NCBI GenBank assembly: GCA_016841625.1
Contig: JAENYU010000029.1
Coordinates: 1,124 to 52,027, forward strand
Source of the DNA: Methanobacteriota archaeon
GTDB lineage: Archaea > Halobacteriota > Methanosarcinia > Methanosarcinales > Methanosarcinaceae
Reading direction: 5' to 3'
Length of the DNA: 50,904 bases
The position numbers and the translations under genes were made by a program. Below, piece by piece: positions 16,397-25,498 of the stretch. Below the pieces are notes generated by a model, which ran no database searches, was not told the origin of the DNA, and saw only the letters and a list, made by a program, of their open reading frames with translations. The first letter of the stretch is position 1. Every line of letters starts with the position of its first letter.

Positions 16397-17272
16397 ATGG
16401 AACTCACTTCTATTCAAAAAGACATTATAATTTCATTAATCAATCTTCAGCGGCAGAAAAACCGTGCGATCAAAGGGGAAGAAATCGCCGAGGTCCTCCA
16501 GCGCAATCCTGGAACCATTCGCAACCAGATGCAGCTTTTAAAGGCCTTAGGTCTGGTAGAAGGTGTACCCGGACCGAAAGGAGGGTATAAGCCCACGGGG
16601 GCAGCATACGATGCCCTGAGGATCCAGCAGCTGAAACATGAATCCGTAGTCCCGATCTACAAGAACAACGTTATCGTTAACGGGGCGACAGCTTCCGAGA
16701 TAAGCTTTACGACGGTCCGCAGCCCGGACATGTGCAATGGGGTAATCCGGGTACTCGGAAATACAAAGGACTTCGTACTCGAAGATAAGATCCAGGTAGG
16801 CCCGACCCCTGTAAACCGGCTGATCATCCGGGGGGAAGTTACGGGGAGAGACGACACGAACAATTCCATTCTTTTCAACATCAGCGAAATGATCTCCCTT
16901 CCGAAAAAGCAGGTCAAGCACTACATGAAATACCCGCCCATGCTCGTAAACGTGAACGCCAGCATCCAGGAAGCAACAAGGCTTTTCATCCGCAATAATG
17001 TGCACGGTACCCCGGTTGAGGACAAGGGGAAAATCGTCGGAATCGTAACATACACCGACATTGCTCATGCCATTGCCCAGGGCAAGCTCAACATAAAAAT
17101 AAAAGACATTATGACAAAAGAGCTGATCACCGTGGACGGGGACATGCAGCTCTACGACGTCGTGAAACTCTTCCACAAATACAACGTAGGAAGATTGGTT
17201 GTTACCATAAATGGAGTGCCCAAGGGAACCCTTTCAAAAACCGACGTGATGAATGAACTCGCAGTTTATTGA
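16397..17272 (+). CDS. HTH and CBS-pair transcriptional regulator
   Basis: About 291 aa. An N-terminal winged-helix domain (residues 1-70: ITLINLQ-type first helix, then IKGEEIAEVLQRNPGTIRNQM as recognition helices) is followed by a middle domain and a C-terminal pair of CBS domains (about 177-230 and 236-290; HGTPVEDKGKIVGIVTYTDI and GRLVVTINGVPKGTLSKTDV). CBS pairs usually bind adenine nucleotides or SAM, so this is likely a ligand-sensing transcription factor. The start is ATG 16397, with GGTGG upstream; the open frame extends to 16322 but those residues are hydrophobic and unlike the family. Its ligand and targets are unknown. Confidence 0.88.
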   Translation: MELTSIQKDIIISLINLQRQKNRAIKGEEIAEVLQRNPGTIRNQMQLLKALGLVEGVPGPKGGYKPTGAAYDALRIQQLKHESVVPIYKNNVIVNGATASEISFTTVRSPDMCNGVIRVLGNTKDFVLEDKIQVGPTPVNRLIIRGEVTGRDDTNNSILFNISEMISLPKKQVKHYMKYPPMLVNVNASIQEATRLFIRNNVHGTPVEDKGKIVGIVTYTDIAHAIAQGKLNIKIKDIMTKELITVDGDMQLYDVVKLFHKYNVGRLVVTINGVPKGTLSKTDVMNELAVY

Positions 17273-17457
17273 ATTCGTAATTTATTGGAAAGTACAGTAA
17301 AGAAAAAAACAGGTAAAGAAACCGGGTAAAGATTTGACCTGAAAAAAAGACTCTGTACCTGCTGCCTGAAATTTTGCCGGAGAAATCTCCGGCCCGAAGA
17401 TACCCGAAATCAGTGTATCCGGCAACAGATTGGGGCCGTGAGCCCTTAACTAAAATC

Positions 17458-17511
17458 CTCTTTTCAATCTCTTTTCAATCTCTTTTCAATCTCTTTTCAA
17501 TCTCTTTTCAT
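17458..17511. repeat. 11-bp tandem repeat, five copies, at hisE 3' end
   Basis: CTCTTTTCAAT is repeated four times, followed by a fifth near-copy (CTCTTTTCATG), from 17458 into the last codons of hisE. The stop codon and the final residues (MKRD) are made from repeat units. The period is not a multiple of three. Confidence 0.85.
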
Positions 17512-17811
17512 GCTCTCATGGCGGGCACTAAGCTCGGCTGCAATTTCATCCAGGGTGATGTCATTTGCTGCAAATAGCACCAGAAGATGGAATATCAGGT
17601 CTGAGGATTCCGAAACGATCTCCGCATGGTCATTATTTCTAACTGCCAGGATTGTTTCAATGGACTCCTCCCCTACTTTTTCAAGGATTTTGTTCATACC
17701 CTTGCGGTGGTTCAAAAGTTTACAGACGTATGAACGTTCGTCATAGTTCATTTTTCGGTCAAGTATAATGTCATACACCCTGTTTAAAATGGATAAGTCG
17801 GCATCCGGCAT
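17497..17811 (-). CDS. hisE: phosphoribosyl-ATP pyrophosphatase (HisE)
   Basis: A 104-aa all-helical nucleotide pyrophosphohydrolase that performs the second step of histidine synthesis, hydrolysing phosphoribosyl-ATP to phosphoribosyl-AMP. The EKVGEESIE motif and the [12 protein letters not shown] helix carry the metal-binding acidic residues typical of the family. It is a separate HisE, not fused to HisI. The start is ATG 17811, preceded by AGGTG at 5 nt; an upstream extension to 17916 is a low-complexity stretch made by an 18-bp repeat. No other his gene is nearby. Its C-terminus is formed by an 11-bp tandem repeat. Confidence 0.92.
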   Translation of the reverse strand: MPDADLSILNRVYDIILDRKMNYDERSYVCKLLNHRKGMNKILEKVGEESIETILAVRNNDHAEIVSESSDLIFHLLVLFAANDITLDEIAAELSARHESMKRD

Positions 17812-17850
17812 TTTAACACCTGTTCTAGAATTGTAAAAACACAGATAATT

Positions 17851-17886
17851 GGAGTTTACTGAAATTCTGGAGTTTACTGAAATTCT
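17851..17886. repeat. 18-bp perfect tandem duplication upstream of hisE
   Basis: GGAGTTTACTGAAATTCT occurs twice back to back (17851-17868, 17869-17886) in the leader region between the aconitase-family gene and hisE. Confidence 0.85.
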
Positions 17887-17934
17887 GGAAATTAACTGGG
17901 AATTGATTGAAAACAAATGAAGAAGAAAGGTTTT

Positions 17935-19230
17935 TCAGACCTTTCTCGGGTCGGTAATTTCTCCGGTAAGGGCGGATGCACCCGCTGTTGCCGGGGAACA
18001 GAGATATACGAAGGATTCGGCACTGCCTTCTCTGCCTTTGAAGTTGCGGTTGGATGTTGCCAGGCCCACTTCTCCTGCCCCGAGGAGGCCGAAAGAGCCG
18101 CCCATGCAGGGCCCACAGCAGGGAGATTCGACGATTGCCCCGGCTTCCATGAGCTTTTCGATGTAGCCGGCTTTCATCAGTTTCATGTATTCGGTCCTTG
18201 AAGCCGGGACTACCAGGAGGCGCAGACCCTTTGCCACAGGTTCGTCGCCCATGATGTCAGCCAGGATCTTGATGTCCTCGAACCTGCCGTTCGTACAGGA
18301 GCCCATGAAAATCTGGTCGATTTTCGTGCCTTCGACTTCGGAAACGGGTTTAACGTTGTCCACGTTGTGCGGGCAGGCGACCTGGGGTTCCAGGTCCGAG
18401 ATGTCGTAATGCCTTACATCGAAGTACGCGGCATCCTCGTCGGACTTCCAGTACGGGTCGAATTCGTAGTCGGGAATGCGCTCTTTCAGGTATGCGGTGG
18501 TCACCTCGTCCGCCTCGATGATGCCTGCCTTTCCGCCCATCTCGATTGCCATGTTGGACATGGTCATGCGCTCGGGAATGGAAAGGGAACGGACCGTGGA
18601 ACCTGCGAATTCGGCAGCCCTGTACCTGGCCCCTTCTACCCCGACGTCTCCGATAAGGTGGAGGATAAGGTCCTTGGAACAAACACGTTCCTGCAGCTGA
18701 CCTTCAATTTCAAAGCGGAGGGTTTCGGGCACCCTGAACCAGAGTTTACCCGTGGCAAAGACGGCTGCCATGTCGGTCGAGCCTATGCCGGTGGAAAACG
18801 CCCCTAAAGACCCGTAAGCACAGGTGTGAGAGTCCGAGCCCACGATAAGGTCGCCGGGCAGCACATGCCCTTTCTCGGGCAGGACCTGGTGGCAGACCCC
18901 TTCATAAATGTCATAGTTTAAAATGCCCTGCTCTTCCGCGAACTTCCTTAACATGATGTGGTTTTTCGCGGCATGGATGGAGTCCGCAGGGACCTGGTGG
19001 TCAAATACGATTACAATCTTGCTGGGGTCCCAGACTTTTGTCTCTTCCTGGTCGTTCATAATCTCGTAAAAGCCCTGGATCGCCAGAGGACCTGTAATGT
19101 CATGCGTCATTGCCAGGTCTATATTTGCCAGCACAAAATCCCCGGCCTTCACGGATTTCCCTGAGGCTTTCGAAAATATCTTCTCTGAAACAGTCATCGG
19201 ACTTTCATCACTACCAGACATCCCGGTCAT
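17935..19230 (-). CDS. aconitase-family large subunit (3-isopropylmalate dehydratase / homoaconitase)
   Basis: A 431-aa [4Fe-4S] hydro-lyase large subunit. The cluster ligands are visible as GSCTNGR (Cys, about residue 310) and CCGPCMGG (about 370-377). [23 protein letters not shown] is the conserved substrate and cofactor region. In methanogens this family includes isopropylmalate isomerase (leucine and the citramalate route to isoleucine) and the homoaconitase of coenzyme B synthesis; I cannot separate them by eye. The small subunit is not in the window. ATG 19230 has a TATA-like TTATTATAAA just upstream and may be leaderless; ATG 19197 is an alternative. hisE follows 124 bp downstream. Confidence 0.9.
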   Translation of the reverse strand: MTGMSGSDESPMTVSEKIFSKASGKSVKAGDFVLANIDLAMTHDITGPLAIQGFYEIMNDQEETKVWDPSKIVIVFDHQVPADSIHAAKNHIMLRKFAEEQGILNYDIYEGVCHQVLPEKGHVLPGDLIVGSDSHTCAYGSLGAFSTGIGSTDMAAVFATGKLWFRVPETLRFEIEGQLQERVCSKDLILHLIGDVGVEGARYRAAEFAGSTVRSLSIPERMTMSNMAIEMGGKAGIIEADEVTTAYLKERIPDYEFDPYWKSDEDAAYFDVRHYDISDLEPQVACPHNVDNVKPVSEVEGTKIDQIFMGSCTNGRFEDIKILADIMGDEPVAKGLRLLVVPASRTEYMKLMKAGYIEKLMEAGAIVESPCCGPCMGGSFGLLGAGEVGLATSNRNFKGREGSAESFVYLCSPATAGASALTGEITDPRKV

Positions 19231-19400
19231 GGGGAATAACTACGCTTTATAATAAATAAATTTAATTGATGGTTCGGGTACTGGCAGTGAAAAGAAAAAT
19301 TGTACAAAAGCACCATAAATGTCCGGAAAAGCACAAATCCGGGGCATAAATGGGAGATAAGAGGGAGATAAAAGGAGAAAAATAAACTGGAAAGCAATAG

Positions 19401-19460
19401 AGAGCTCAATCATACAGAGAACTCAATTACAAATAGAGCTCAATCATACAGAGAACTCAA
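19401..19460. repeat. 26-bp direct repeat at Cys-cluster gene 3' end
   Basis: A 26-bp sequence beginning AGAGCTCAATCATACAGAG occurs at 19401-19426 and 19435-19460 (34-bp period). The second copy covers the stop codon of the minus-strand gene. Confidence 0.85.
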
Positions 19461-20338
19461 CGATATTCCTGAATTTTCCAGGGAATCTTTGAAACCCCGC
19501 TACTGTCATGGACAATAAAGGTAAATGCACCTTTTTCCGCATTTTTCCTTGCGAGCTCCGGGCCGTTATCCCCTTTTTCGAAATTCTCAAAGCTTTCATA
19601 CACGGAAAGCATGTCTTCAAGTTCGGCAAGGTACCTGGAAAGCAGGTCTTCAGCCAGTTTCAGGCTCTCTTCCCGGGATATAGGGTATCCCAGCCCTTCA
19701 CACTCGCAGGTATAAAGCTTCAGGTCTTCCATGTAAAAAGGGTAAGTCCTGCAGAGCATCGGGCGCACGGAGTAAGTCCTGCACCTGTCTGTCCCCTGCT
19801 CCAGGAAAACACAGTCCCCGTTTCTTTTTCTCCTGAGCATCCAGCCAAAGGCATGGATATTGCCCTCGGAGTCGATATCTTCTTTAAGGAGTTCAAGGAG
19901 CTGCAGGGAATTCCCGTCTTTATCGCCTGAGATGCCTTCGCATTTCTCACGTTCTGCGGGCTCTCCCGCTTCTTCACCCTCATGACCCCCATCTCCGGCG
20001 GCACTTTCTACCTCATCCATCTCAGACCCGGATTCAAAAATGTCCGGGATAAGGGGGCCTGCAAGCTCGAGCTTCGGAAGACCCGTATGTTCCCGGATTT
20101 TCTCTATTTCCCGGGGGATTACCAGGACGCGGTTGTCCCCAAAAGTCCGCCTGCAGCACTTCCCGCACTGCTGGCAGGAAAATCCCTCTTTTCCAATTTC
20201 GGCTGCAATTTTTTCAGGGTAGAGGCTGCGGGCCGCCTCGATTTCTTTTTTGAGGCCGGAGATCAAAAGGAGCTGGAACTTTGTTTTTCCGGATTCTGGC
20301 CCGTGTTTTTGGCCCGTGTCCGAACTGGAAATGTCCAT
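19457..20338 (-). CDS. YkgJ-type cysteine-cluster (zinc/iron-chelating) protein
   Basis: A 293-aa cytoplasmic protein with the CxxCGxCC cluster (CQQCGKCC, Cys55, 58, 61, 62) and a second group CVFLEQGTDRCRTYSVRPMLC (about 177-197) followed by CRTYPF and CECEGLG. This arrangement is that of the zinc/iron-chelating YkgJ family (often called Fe-S oxidoreductase), whose function is not firmly known. An acidic insert of roughly 50 residues (105-155, rich in Glu, Gly and Asp) splits the two halves and looks unstructured. It is divergent from the ACT regulator at 20512. Confidence 0.87.
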   Translation of the reverse strand: MDISSSDTGQKHGPESGKTKFQLLLISGLKKEIEAARSLYPEKIAAEIGKEGFSCQQCGKCCRRTFGDNRVLVIPREIEKIREHTGLPKLELAGPLIPDIFESGSEMDEVESAAGDGGHEGEEAGEPAEREKCEGISGDKDGNSLQLLELLKEDIDSEGNIHAFGWMLRRKRNGDCVFLEQGTDRCRTYSVRPMLCRTYPFYMEDLKLYTCECEGLGYPISREESLKLAEDLLSRYLAELEDMLSVYESFENFEKGDNGPELARKNAEKGAFTFIVHDSSGVSKIPWKIQEYR

Positions 20339-20511
20339 ACTTGTCCTGACAGTGCACTGCTGCTAGATCAAATTAACGCAGGGGCAGGATAACGCTGAAA
20401 ACAACGCAAATTTTCATAGGCACATGCTCATATTCTGCTAGCAGTCAACACAGAAGGGTAGTATTCAGCAGGAAGTTTTATATCAATGACGAGGATTAAA
20501 CATTTATTTAT

Positions 20512-21015
20512 ATGTGGCAGACATTACTCAAAAAATTTGAAAAATATCCGGCTCAGGCAAAAGTGCTAAAGCTGTTATTTGAACGCGGCTTCCAGGTAAA
20601 CGAGGAAGGCAAAGTAACTTCCGGAAGCATCGAGATCGCGCACACCCAGCTTGCAAAGGAAGCCGGAGTTGACCGCAGGGTGGTTGACGCAACCACAAAA
20701 ACAATCGTCTCGGACGAACTGCTCAGCACTATTTTCAAAAACGTCCATTCCATCCCCTTCTTAAGAGACGTTGCCCCTTCCCTGGACCTCGGAGTCATCA
20801 TAATCATCCCCGAAGACGCCTCACACGTGGGTATACTCGCAGAAGTTGCAACCCTCATCTCAAAACACGAAGTGAGCATCCGCCAGGCAGTCTCCGACGA
20901 CCCCTACCTGACCGACAAACCCAGGCTCACCATCATCACCGACCAGAAAGTCCCCGGCGACCTCGTGGACGCTATCCTGAAACTGTCCAGCGTGAAGGGT
21001 GTGAGCATTTACTAA
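20512..21015 (+). CDS. ACT-domain regulator of amino acid metabolism
   Basis: A 167-aa protein. The first 70 residues are a helix-turn-helix-like domain (IEIAHTQLAKEAGVDRRVVDATTKTI), and residues about 93-167 form an ACT domain (DLGVIIIIPEDASHVGILAEVATLIS, then LTIITDQKVPGDLVDAIL). This pattern matches an archaeal group annotated as predicted regulators of amino acid metabolism. ACT domains bind amino acids, so it probably controls transcription according to an amino acid level. A TATA-like TTTTATATC lies about 37 bp before the ATG. It is divergently oriented from the YkgJ-type gene. Targets are unknown. Confidence 0.85.
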   Translation: MWQTLLKKFEKYPAQAKVLKLLFERGFQVNEEGKVTSGSIEIAHTQLAKEAGVDRRVVDATTKTIVSDELLSTIFKNVHSIPFLRDVAPSLDLGVIIIIPEDASHVGILAEVATLISKHEVSIRQAVSDDPYLTDKPRLTIITDQKVPGDLVDAILKLSSVKGVSIY

Positions 21016-21086
21016 TTGAAATACCGGCTGAAAAATAGTTTTAAAAAAGAAAGCGGGACAGGAAAGCCCCGTGCTTCATACTGTTT

Positions 21087-22010
21087 TTACGTTAAAAGGG
21101 CTGCCTTTCCGTCATTATAGGCGTTATAGTAGCCATTGTAGAATACATTATCAAGCCAACAATACTCGTCCCCATTACCGAAAAAGCCTGCAACTTTATC
21201 TTCAGCATTTTCGTATCCATCTACCTGGTGCCCCGGAATAATGAAAATGTTATCATCATGGTGGGCATTTGCTACCACCGCGCCGTTCGGAAGGGCCCAG
21301 AGCCGCGCATGATAGCCCCCAAGCACCCGGTACTTGCTGTCGGCCATACCGTCCCCCCGCACCCAGCTTCCGTCAGGATATGAGATGTAGTGGGTGTATT
21401 CCGAGGGGTTGTCAACCCACCTTTTCTTCAGGATTACACTTTTAACTGTTTTCAGGTTACTCTGCTCCCAGATCAGGTTTATCGGGTCCTCCAGTTCGTA
21501 AAACCACAGGATTTTTGACCACGTCCACTGAGGATAAGAGGCAGAGGCTGAAGCTGAAACAGAAGCTTCCGACCATGAATAGGGATCATCGGCAGTTGTC
21601 AGGACCACGGATTTCTCGGACATGACTTCTTTTTGGTCCCCCTGCTGCATCGTAAAAGGACCTGTCTGTGTATTCACAGTTACCTGCTTTCCCGAAGGGA
21701 CGGAAAAAGATTTTGTCTTTGTTAATTTATCGACTTTGAATTTCTGTTTAAGTTTTTCTCCGGAATAAGTCTCGATAATTTCGAACTTCCCGTCTTTTTT
21801 GTACTTGTAAACGGTTGTCACCTCTACTTCCACAGTGTGAGCCTGCTTCCATTCATCCCAGGAGGAAGCATCAATATGCTTTTCCTCACCACCTTCCTTC
21901 CCTGGAGATTTGTTTTCCGGAGCAGCCCCTGCCCCCGGAACCATCACGGTCCCGAAAAACAGCATCAGAATAACTAAGCTGATAAACATCGATTTTTTGC
22001 AGATATTCAA
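21087..22010 (-). CDS. secreted protein of unknown function
   Basis: A 307-aa protein, not recognised. Start TTG 22010 is strongly supported by GGAGGGG 5 nt upstream, and gives a clean signal peptide (KKSMFISLVILMLFFGTVMV, cleavage near AGAA at about 30). The mature part starts with a charged stretch, followed by a segment with many Lys and Thr (75-130), a Ser/Ala run (SASASAS), and a C-terminal half rich in Trp, Tyr, Asn and Gly (WVDNPSEYTHYISYPDGSW, GNGDEYCWLDNVFYNGYYN), typical of beta-rich extracellular domains. There is no anchor, so it may be released or bound to the surface layer. No close functional guess is justified. Confidence 0.78.
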   Translation of the reverse strand: MNICKKSMFISLVILMLFFGTVMVPGAGAAPENKSPGKEGGEEKHIDASSWDEWKQAHTVEVEVTTVYKYKKDGKFEIIETYSGEKLKQKFKVDKLTKTKSFSVPSGKQVTVNTQTGPFTMQQGDQKEVMSEKSVVLTTADDPYSWSEASVSASASASYPQWTWSKILWFYELEDPINLIWEQSNLKTVKSVILKKRWVDNPSEYTHYISYPDGSWVRGDGMADSKYRVLGGYHARLWALPNGAVVANAHHDDNIFIIPGHQVDGYENAEDKVAGFFGNGDEYCWLDNVFYNGYYNAYNDGKAALLT

Positions 22011-22481
22011 CTATTCCCCTCCAATAATTTTCCAGAACACCAAAAAATTGTCGCATACAAAAACAAACGTGAACTCGTATATATTTTTTTGAGAATAACA
22101 ATATCTGTATAGTTAATAAGTGATATTGAAAACAAAACCTTACAAATTTTGACTCTCAGGCGGGAAGTCCCCTTAAAACTGCCAGGAATTAAAGAAGTAT
22201 AAAGATTTTAAAGAATTTAAAGAATTTTGTAATTAATAAGCAGGAACTCAAGAGTCAGGATAAGAAAATGTGCAATATATTCGCCAGCTTTTCCATATAC
22301 CAGCTCAGGCTCTCCCTTTGTAACTTCGAATGAGTCCGCAGTTAAAGCCAGCTATAAATAATAACAGTGTATATTTTCTAATATGTCACTGGGTAAGCAT
22401 TTTTCTCTGCTTATTCTAAATTTTGAATAAAAATCAAAAGAAGATTTCATTTCCAATCCATAGAACAAAGGAGGGTTTTGC
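22011..22481. other. divergent spacer with an IS200/IS605-end-like 17-mer
   Basis: AT-rich divergent promoter region for the two exported-protein genes. At 22158-22174 the 17-mer AGGCGGGAAGTCCCCTT is identical to 29640-29656 at the left end of the IS200/IS605 element. It contains a small stem (GGG/CCC) and may be a leftover end or a shared insertion signal. AAAGAATTTAAAGAATTTT near 22203-22225 is a short tandem repeat. TATA-like words occur near 22352. No gene is seen. Confidence 0.5.
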
Positions 22482-24464
22482 ATAAAGAAAATTCTTATCA
22501 TTTTTTTAATTTTGCTGGCAGCCGTGCAGGTGGGAGCTGCCAGTTCCACTTCCGAATACCTTAAAATTACCACGGATGTGAACAACGGGTATGCAATTAC
22601 CACAGTTGAGGAAAAGCTCAACAATCCGGCAGATACGGCGATAACGGACGAATTCAGGTTCATGATCCCGGAAGAGGCTTTCATATCAGGTTTTTCCCTC
22701 ATCATTGACGGGAAAGAGTACAGGGCCAAAGTCCTCCCTGAAGAGGAAGCTTCCGCGAAATACGAAACTGCGGCATCGGAAGGGAGGACAGCCGGACTCC
22801 TGGAAACGAAAGAAGAAAACCTTTTTTCCTATGCCCTTAGCTTCGAACCCGGCCAGAGCATTACCGTGAAACTGAGCTATGAACAGGCGCTTAAGAAAAC
22901 GCTTGGAGAGTATGAACTGGTACAGTTCCTGGAAAGCAAGCACCGGGTCAACAACCTCTCAGTAACCGTAAACATAAACGCTGCAAACCAGCTCACCCGC
23001 CTGGAAGCTCCTGACTTCCCCGGCGCCGAGGTAGAGTACCTTTCTTCAAACAGCGGACAGGTGAGATATGAGGCAAAATCCTTGCCTTCCTCGGAACTCA
23101 GGGTCCTGTTCGAGACGGCAAACCCCCCCCTGAACGGGAACATGCTCTTTTACGAAAATGGGGGTCAGGGCTACATGATGCACATCTTTTCCCCGAGCGA
23201 AGAGGACATGGGGACTTCAGCCCTGAGCAAGGAAATAATCTTTGTGCTTGACAAGTCGGGCTCGATGCAGGGCTACAAAATGGAGCAGGTAAAGGAAGTG
23301 TTCGGGGACATAATTGAGGACCTACCTCCCGGAGACCACTTTAACATAATCTTCTTCGACAACTACGTCAAGAGCTATTCCAAAACCCTCATGGAAGCAA
23401 GCCCCGAGGAAAAAGCCGGAGCCCTGGACTTTGTAAACGAACTCAATGCAAGAGGCGGCACAAACATCAATGAAGCCCTCCTCACCGCCCTGGGGATGTT
23501 CGACCCCACAAGCGAAAGGGTCCCAATCATCGTCTTCCTTACAGATGGGGAACCCACGGAAGGGGTTACCTCCCCTTACGCAATCCGCCAGAACATCCAG
23601 GATACCAACAGGGCGCAGGTCTCAATCTTCTCCATCGCCTTTGGGATTGATTCCGAAGGCAATTACCAGTTCCTGAGGGCCATGAGCCTTGAGAATTACG
23701 GAACAGCGGAGTGGTTTTCCTCTGAAGATAACGCAGCCGAGGAAATAGGCAGCTTCTACGAAACGATTTCAACACCCCTGATCACGGACATGGAATTTTC
23801 CTACGGAGAAGGAGTTTCGGAAATCGTAAACACCGGGGAAAAGAACCTCTTTGCAGGCTCTGATGCCATCATCCTCGGCAAATATCCCACCGAGACCGGC
23901 AGCATCCTTTCGGAGGTTATGGCAAATACCAGGTCCGGAGACCGGGATTTCTCAAATGATTTCGAGGTAGACCCCGTAGCTGCAAACTCCTTTATTCCAC
24001 GGCTCTGGGCCTACACCACCATCGAAGCCCTGATGGACAGGATCGAGGTTGAAGGGGAAAGCGAAGAGCTGGTGTCCGAAGTCACGGCCCTTGCCCTGGA
24101 ATTCGGGTTCGTGACCCCCTATACTTCCCTCTTCGTGGAACTGCCTGCACTGGGAAGTTCGGAAGAGGAAAAAACCGATATAGAAAGTGAAGAGGTGGCA
24201 GAAGAAGCAATGGAAATGCCTGCAAAAGAGGAAGTAGAGCAAGCCTGGGGGGGATGGGAAGAAGAGGAAGTTGTAGATGAAGATGAAATGGTTGAATCCT
24301 ACCCGGCACAGCCAAAGCCTGCCGCAGGTTCGTCCTACGACAGGAACACGATGTATGAAGAAGCAGAGGGAGCGGAAGAAGAGTCTACCCCTGGATTCGG
24401 ACTACTCTCAGCCGTCATCGGAGTGCTTGGAATCGGCTTTTTGCTGCAGAGAAAAAAGATCTAA
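22482..24464 (+). CDS. VIT and von Willebrand A domain surface protein
   Basis: About 660 aa. A signal peptide (IKKILIIFLILLAAVQVGAA) leads to a VIT domain (residues about 25-190, as in inter-alpha-trypsin inhibitor heavy chains), a VWA domain (about 250-430) with the metal site DKSGSMQ and TDGEP, an acidic Glu/Ala-rich linker, and a C-terminal PGFGLLSAVIGVLGIGFLL with a basic tail, like PGF-CTERM signals handled by archaeosortase. It should be anchored outside the cell and bind partners through the metal-dependent VWA site. The only start that keeps the signal peptide is ATA at 22482, six nt after a strong GGAGGG; the first ordinary start, TTG 22512, would cut it away. Confidence 0.85.
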   Translation: MKKILIIFLILLAAVQVGAASSTSEYLKITTDVNNGYAITTVEEKLNNPADTAITDEFRFMIPEEAFISGFSLIIDGKEYRAKVLPEEEASAKYETAASEGRTAGLLETKEENLFSYALSFEPGQSITVKLSYEQALKKTLGEYELVQFLESKHRVNNLSVTVNINAANQLTRLEAPDFPGAEVEYLSSNSGQVRYEAKSLPSSELRVLFETANPPLNGNMLFYENGGQGYMMHIFSPSEEDMGTSALSKEIIFVLDKSGSMQGYKMEQVKEVFGDIIEDLPPGDHFNIIFFDNYVKSYSKTLMEASPEEKAGALDFVNELNARGGTNINEALLTALGMFDPTSERVPIIVFLTDGEPTEGVTSPYAIRQNIQDTNRAQVSIFSIAFGIDSEGNYQFLRAMSLENYGTAEWFSSEDNAAEEIGSFYETISTPLITDMEFSYGEGVSEIVNTGEKNLFAGSDAIILGKYPTETGSILSEVMANTRSGDRDFSNDFEVDPVAANSFIPRLWAYTTIEALMDRIEVEGESEELVSEVTALALEFGFVTPYTSLFVELPALGSSEEEKTDIESEEVAEEAMEMPAKEEVEQAWGGWEEEEVVDEDEMVESYPAQPKPAAGSSYDRNTMYEEAEGAEEESTPGFGLLSAVIGVLGIGFLLQRKKI

Positions 24465-24599
24465 GAAAAACAAATCCGGGCTGAAACCGGATTTTTCTGA
24501 AAACGGGAGGGGATACATATCCCTTCCCGATTCAAATTTTTTATGATTCGGGTTTATCCGGAAAAATGCAAAAACCGGAAACATCAAACGTCAAACCTT

Positions 24600-25088
24600 T
24601 CAAAACGTGTTATCAGTTCCAACTATTTTACTTAAATTCCGGATCGTCCGGTCCGTATTTTTGTGCAGTACCCCGATTCCCCCGGCGGCTTCCCATTCAT
24701 TGATATTTACGAAGTTGTCATCGATAAGTACCCGGGTGGGGCCGGATTGGAGAGCTTTTTCCGTCCTCTGGCAGAGAATAGCTTCTTTCGCATAAGCCTC
24801 CCCGAGTTCTCTCCTGAGCCATTTTATTTTCCCTGCCCTGGCACTTGCCAGAGCTTCCCTTCTTTCCGGGAAGGGGAGAGCCGAGAGGATGGAAAGAGGT
24901 AAATTCGAAGTGCTCAGGTGAGCGTAAAGCTCCCTTCCCCCTGGCAGCCAGGGCATGTCCGACCAGAAACTGATCCCCGCATCAGTAACCCTTTTCCAGA
25001 AGCGGTCTTTGTCGCACCTGTACCAGGTCATCATATTCAGCTCAATTTGTTCGCAGGCACCGTTGAAGTCCGTGAGTACCCCGTCCAT
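24600..25088 (-). CDS. HAD-superfamily 5'-nucleotidase-like protein, start unclear
   Basis: At least 162 aa. The reading frame continues upstream as KIFLD-MDGVLTDF, which is HAD motif I (DxDGV). The ATG at 25088 codes for the Met inside that motif, so starting there would drop the nucleophile Asp (codon 25089-25091). The rest fits the deoxyribonucleotidase/NT5C-like group: WSDMPWLPGGRELY, LSILSALPFP and LIDDNFVNINEWEAAGG (motif III/IV). The frame is open up to a TAA near 25227, yet has no ATG, GTG or TTG before the motif. AAAGGAGG lies at 25168-25175, and an in-frame ATT at 25152-25154 follows. Either the start is non-canonical or the gene is damaged. Confidence 0.7.
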   Translation of the reverse strand: MDGVLTDFNGACEQIELNMMTWYRCDKDRFWKRVTDAGISFWSDMPWLPGGRELYAHLSTSNLPLSILSALPFPERREALASARAGKIKWLRRELGEAYAKEAILCQRTEKALQSGPTRVLIDDNFVNINEWEAAGGIGVLHKNTDRTIRNLSKIVGTDNTF

Positions 25089-25351
25089 ATCCAGGAAGAT
25101 TTTGAGGCAGGGAGCTTCCGGAACCCGGAGCCTGACAGGGGATAAATCAGGAATCGTGCTCTGGAATCCTCCTTTACTGCGTTGGTCAAAGGAAATGGTA
25201 TCACAACCGCCTGGTGATTGTCTTGATTAACATATTTCTTGTTGAATCATAAAAAACCCAGTATAAAAAATATACATTTAAATTAAAATAAAAAAGCGGG
25301 GGATGAAAAGAAAACACCGAAAAAAAATTTACCTCAGCAGTCATGTTTCGG

Positions 25352-25481
25352 ATGGAAAAAGAAGATGGAAAAAGAAGGTGGAAAAAGGAAATGGAAAAAG
25401 GAAATGGAAAAAGGAAATGGAAAAAGGAAATGGAAAAAGAAGGTGGAAAAAGGAAATGGAAAAAGAAGGTGGAAAAAGAGA
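25352..25481. repeat. 13-bp tandem repeat, ten copies, at RDD gene 3' end
   Basis: Ten 13-bp units of consensus (A/G)TGGAAAAAG(A/G)A(A/G) run without interruption, ending 17 bp from the stop codon of the minus-strand RDD gene. The period is not a multiple of three and all plus-strand frames are open only because the unit lacks stops, so the Lys-rich open frames here are artefacts. The rest of 25155-25498 holds only the HAD gene leader and AT-rich DNA. Confidence 0.9.
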
Positions 25482-25498
25482 TTCGGCTGTCTCTTAAT

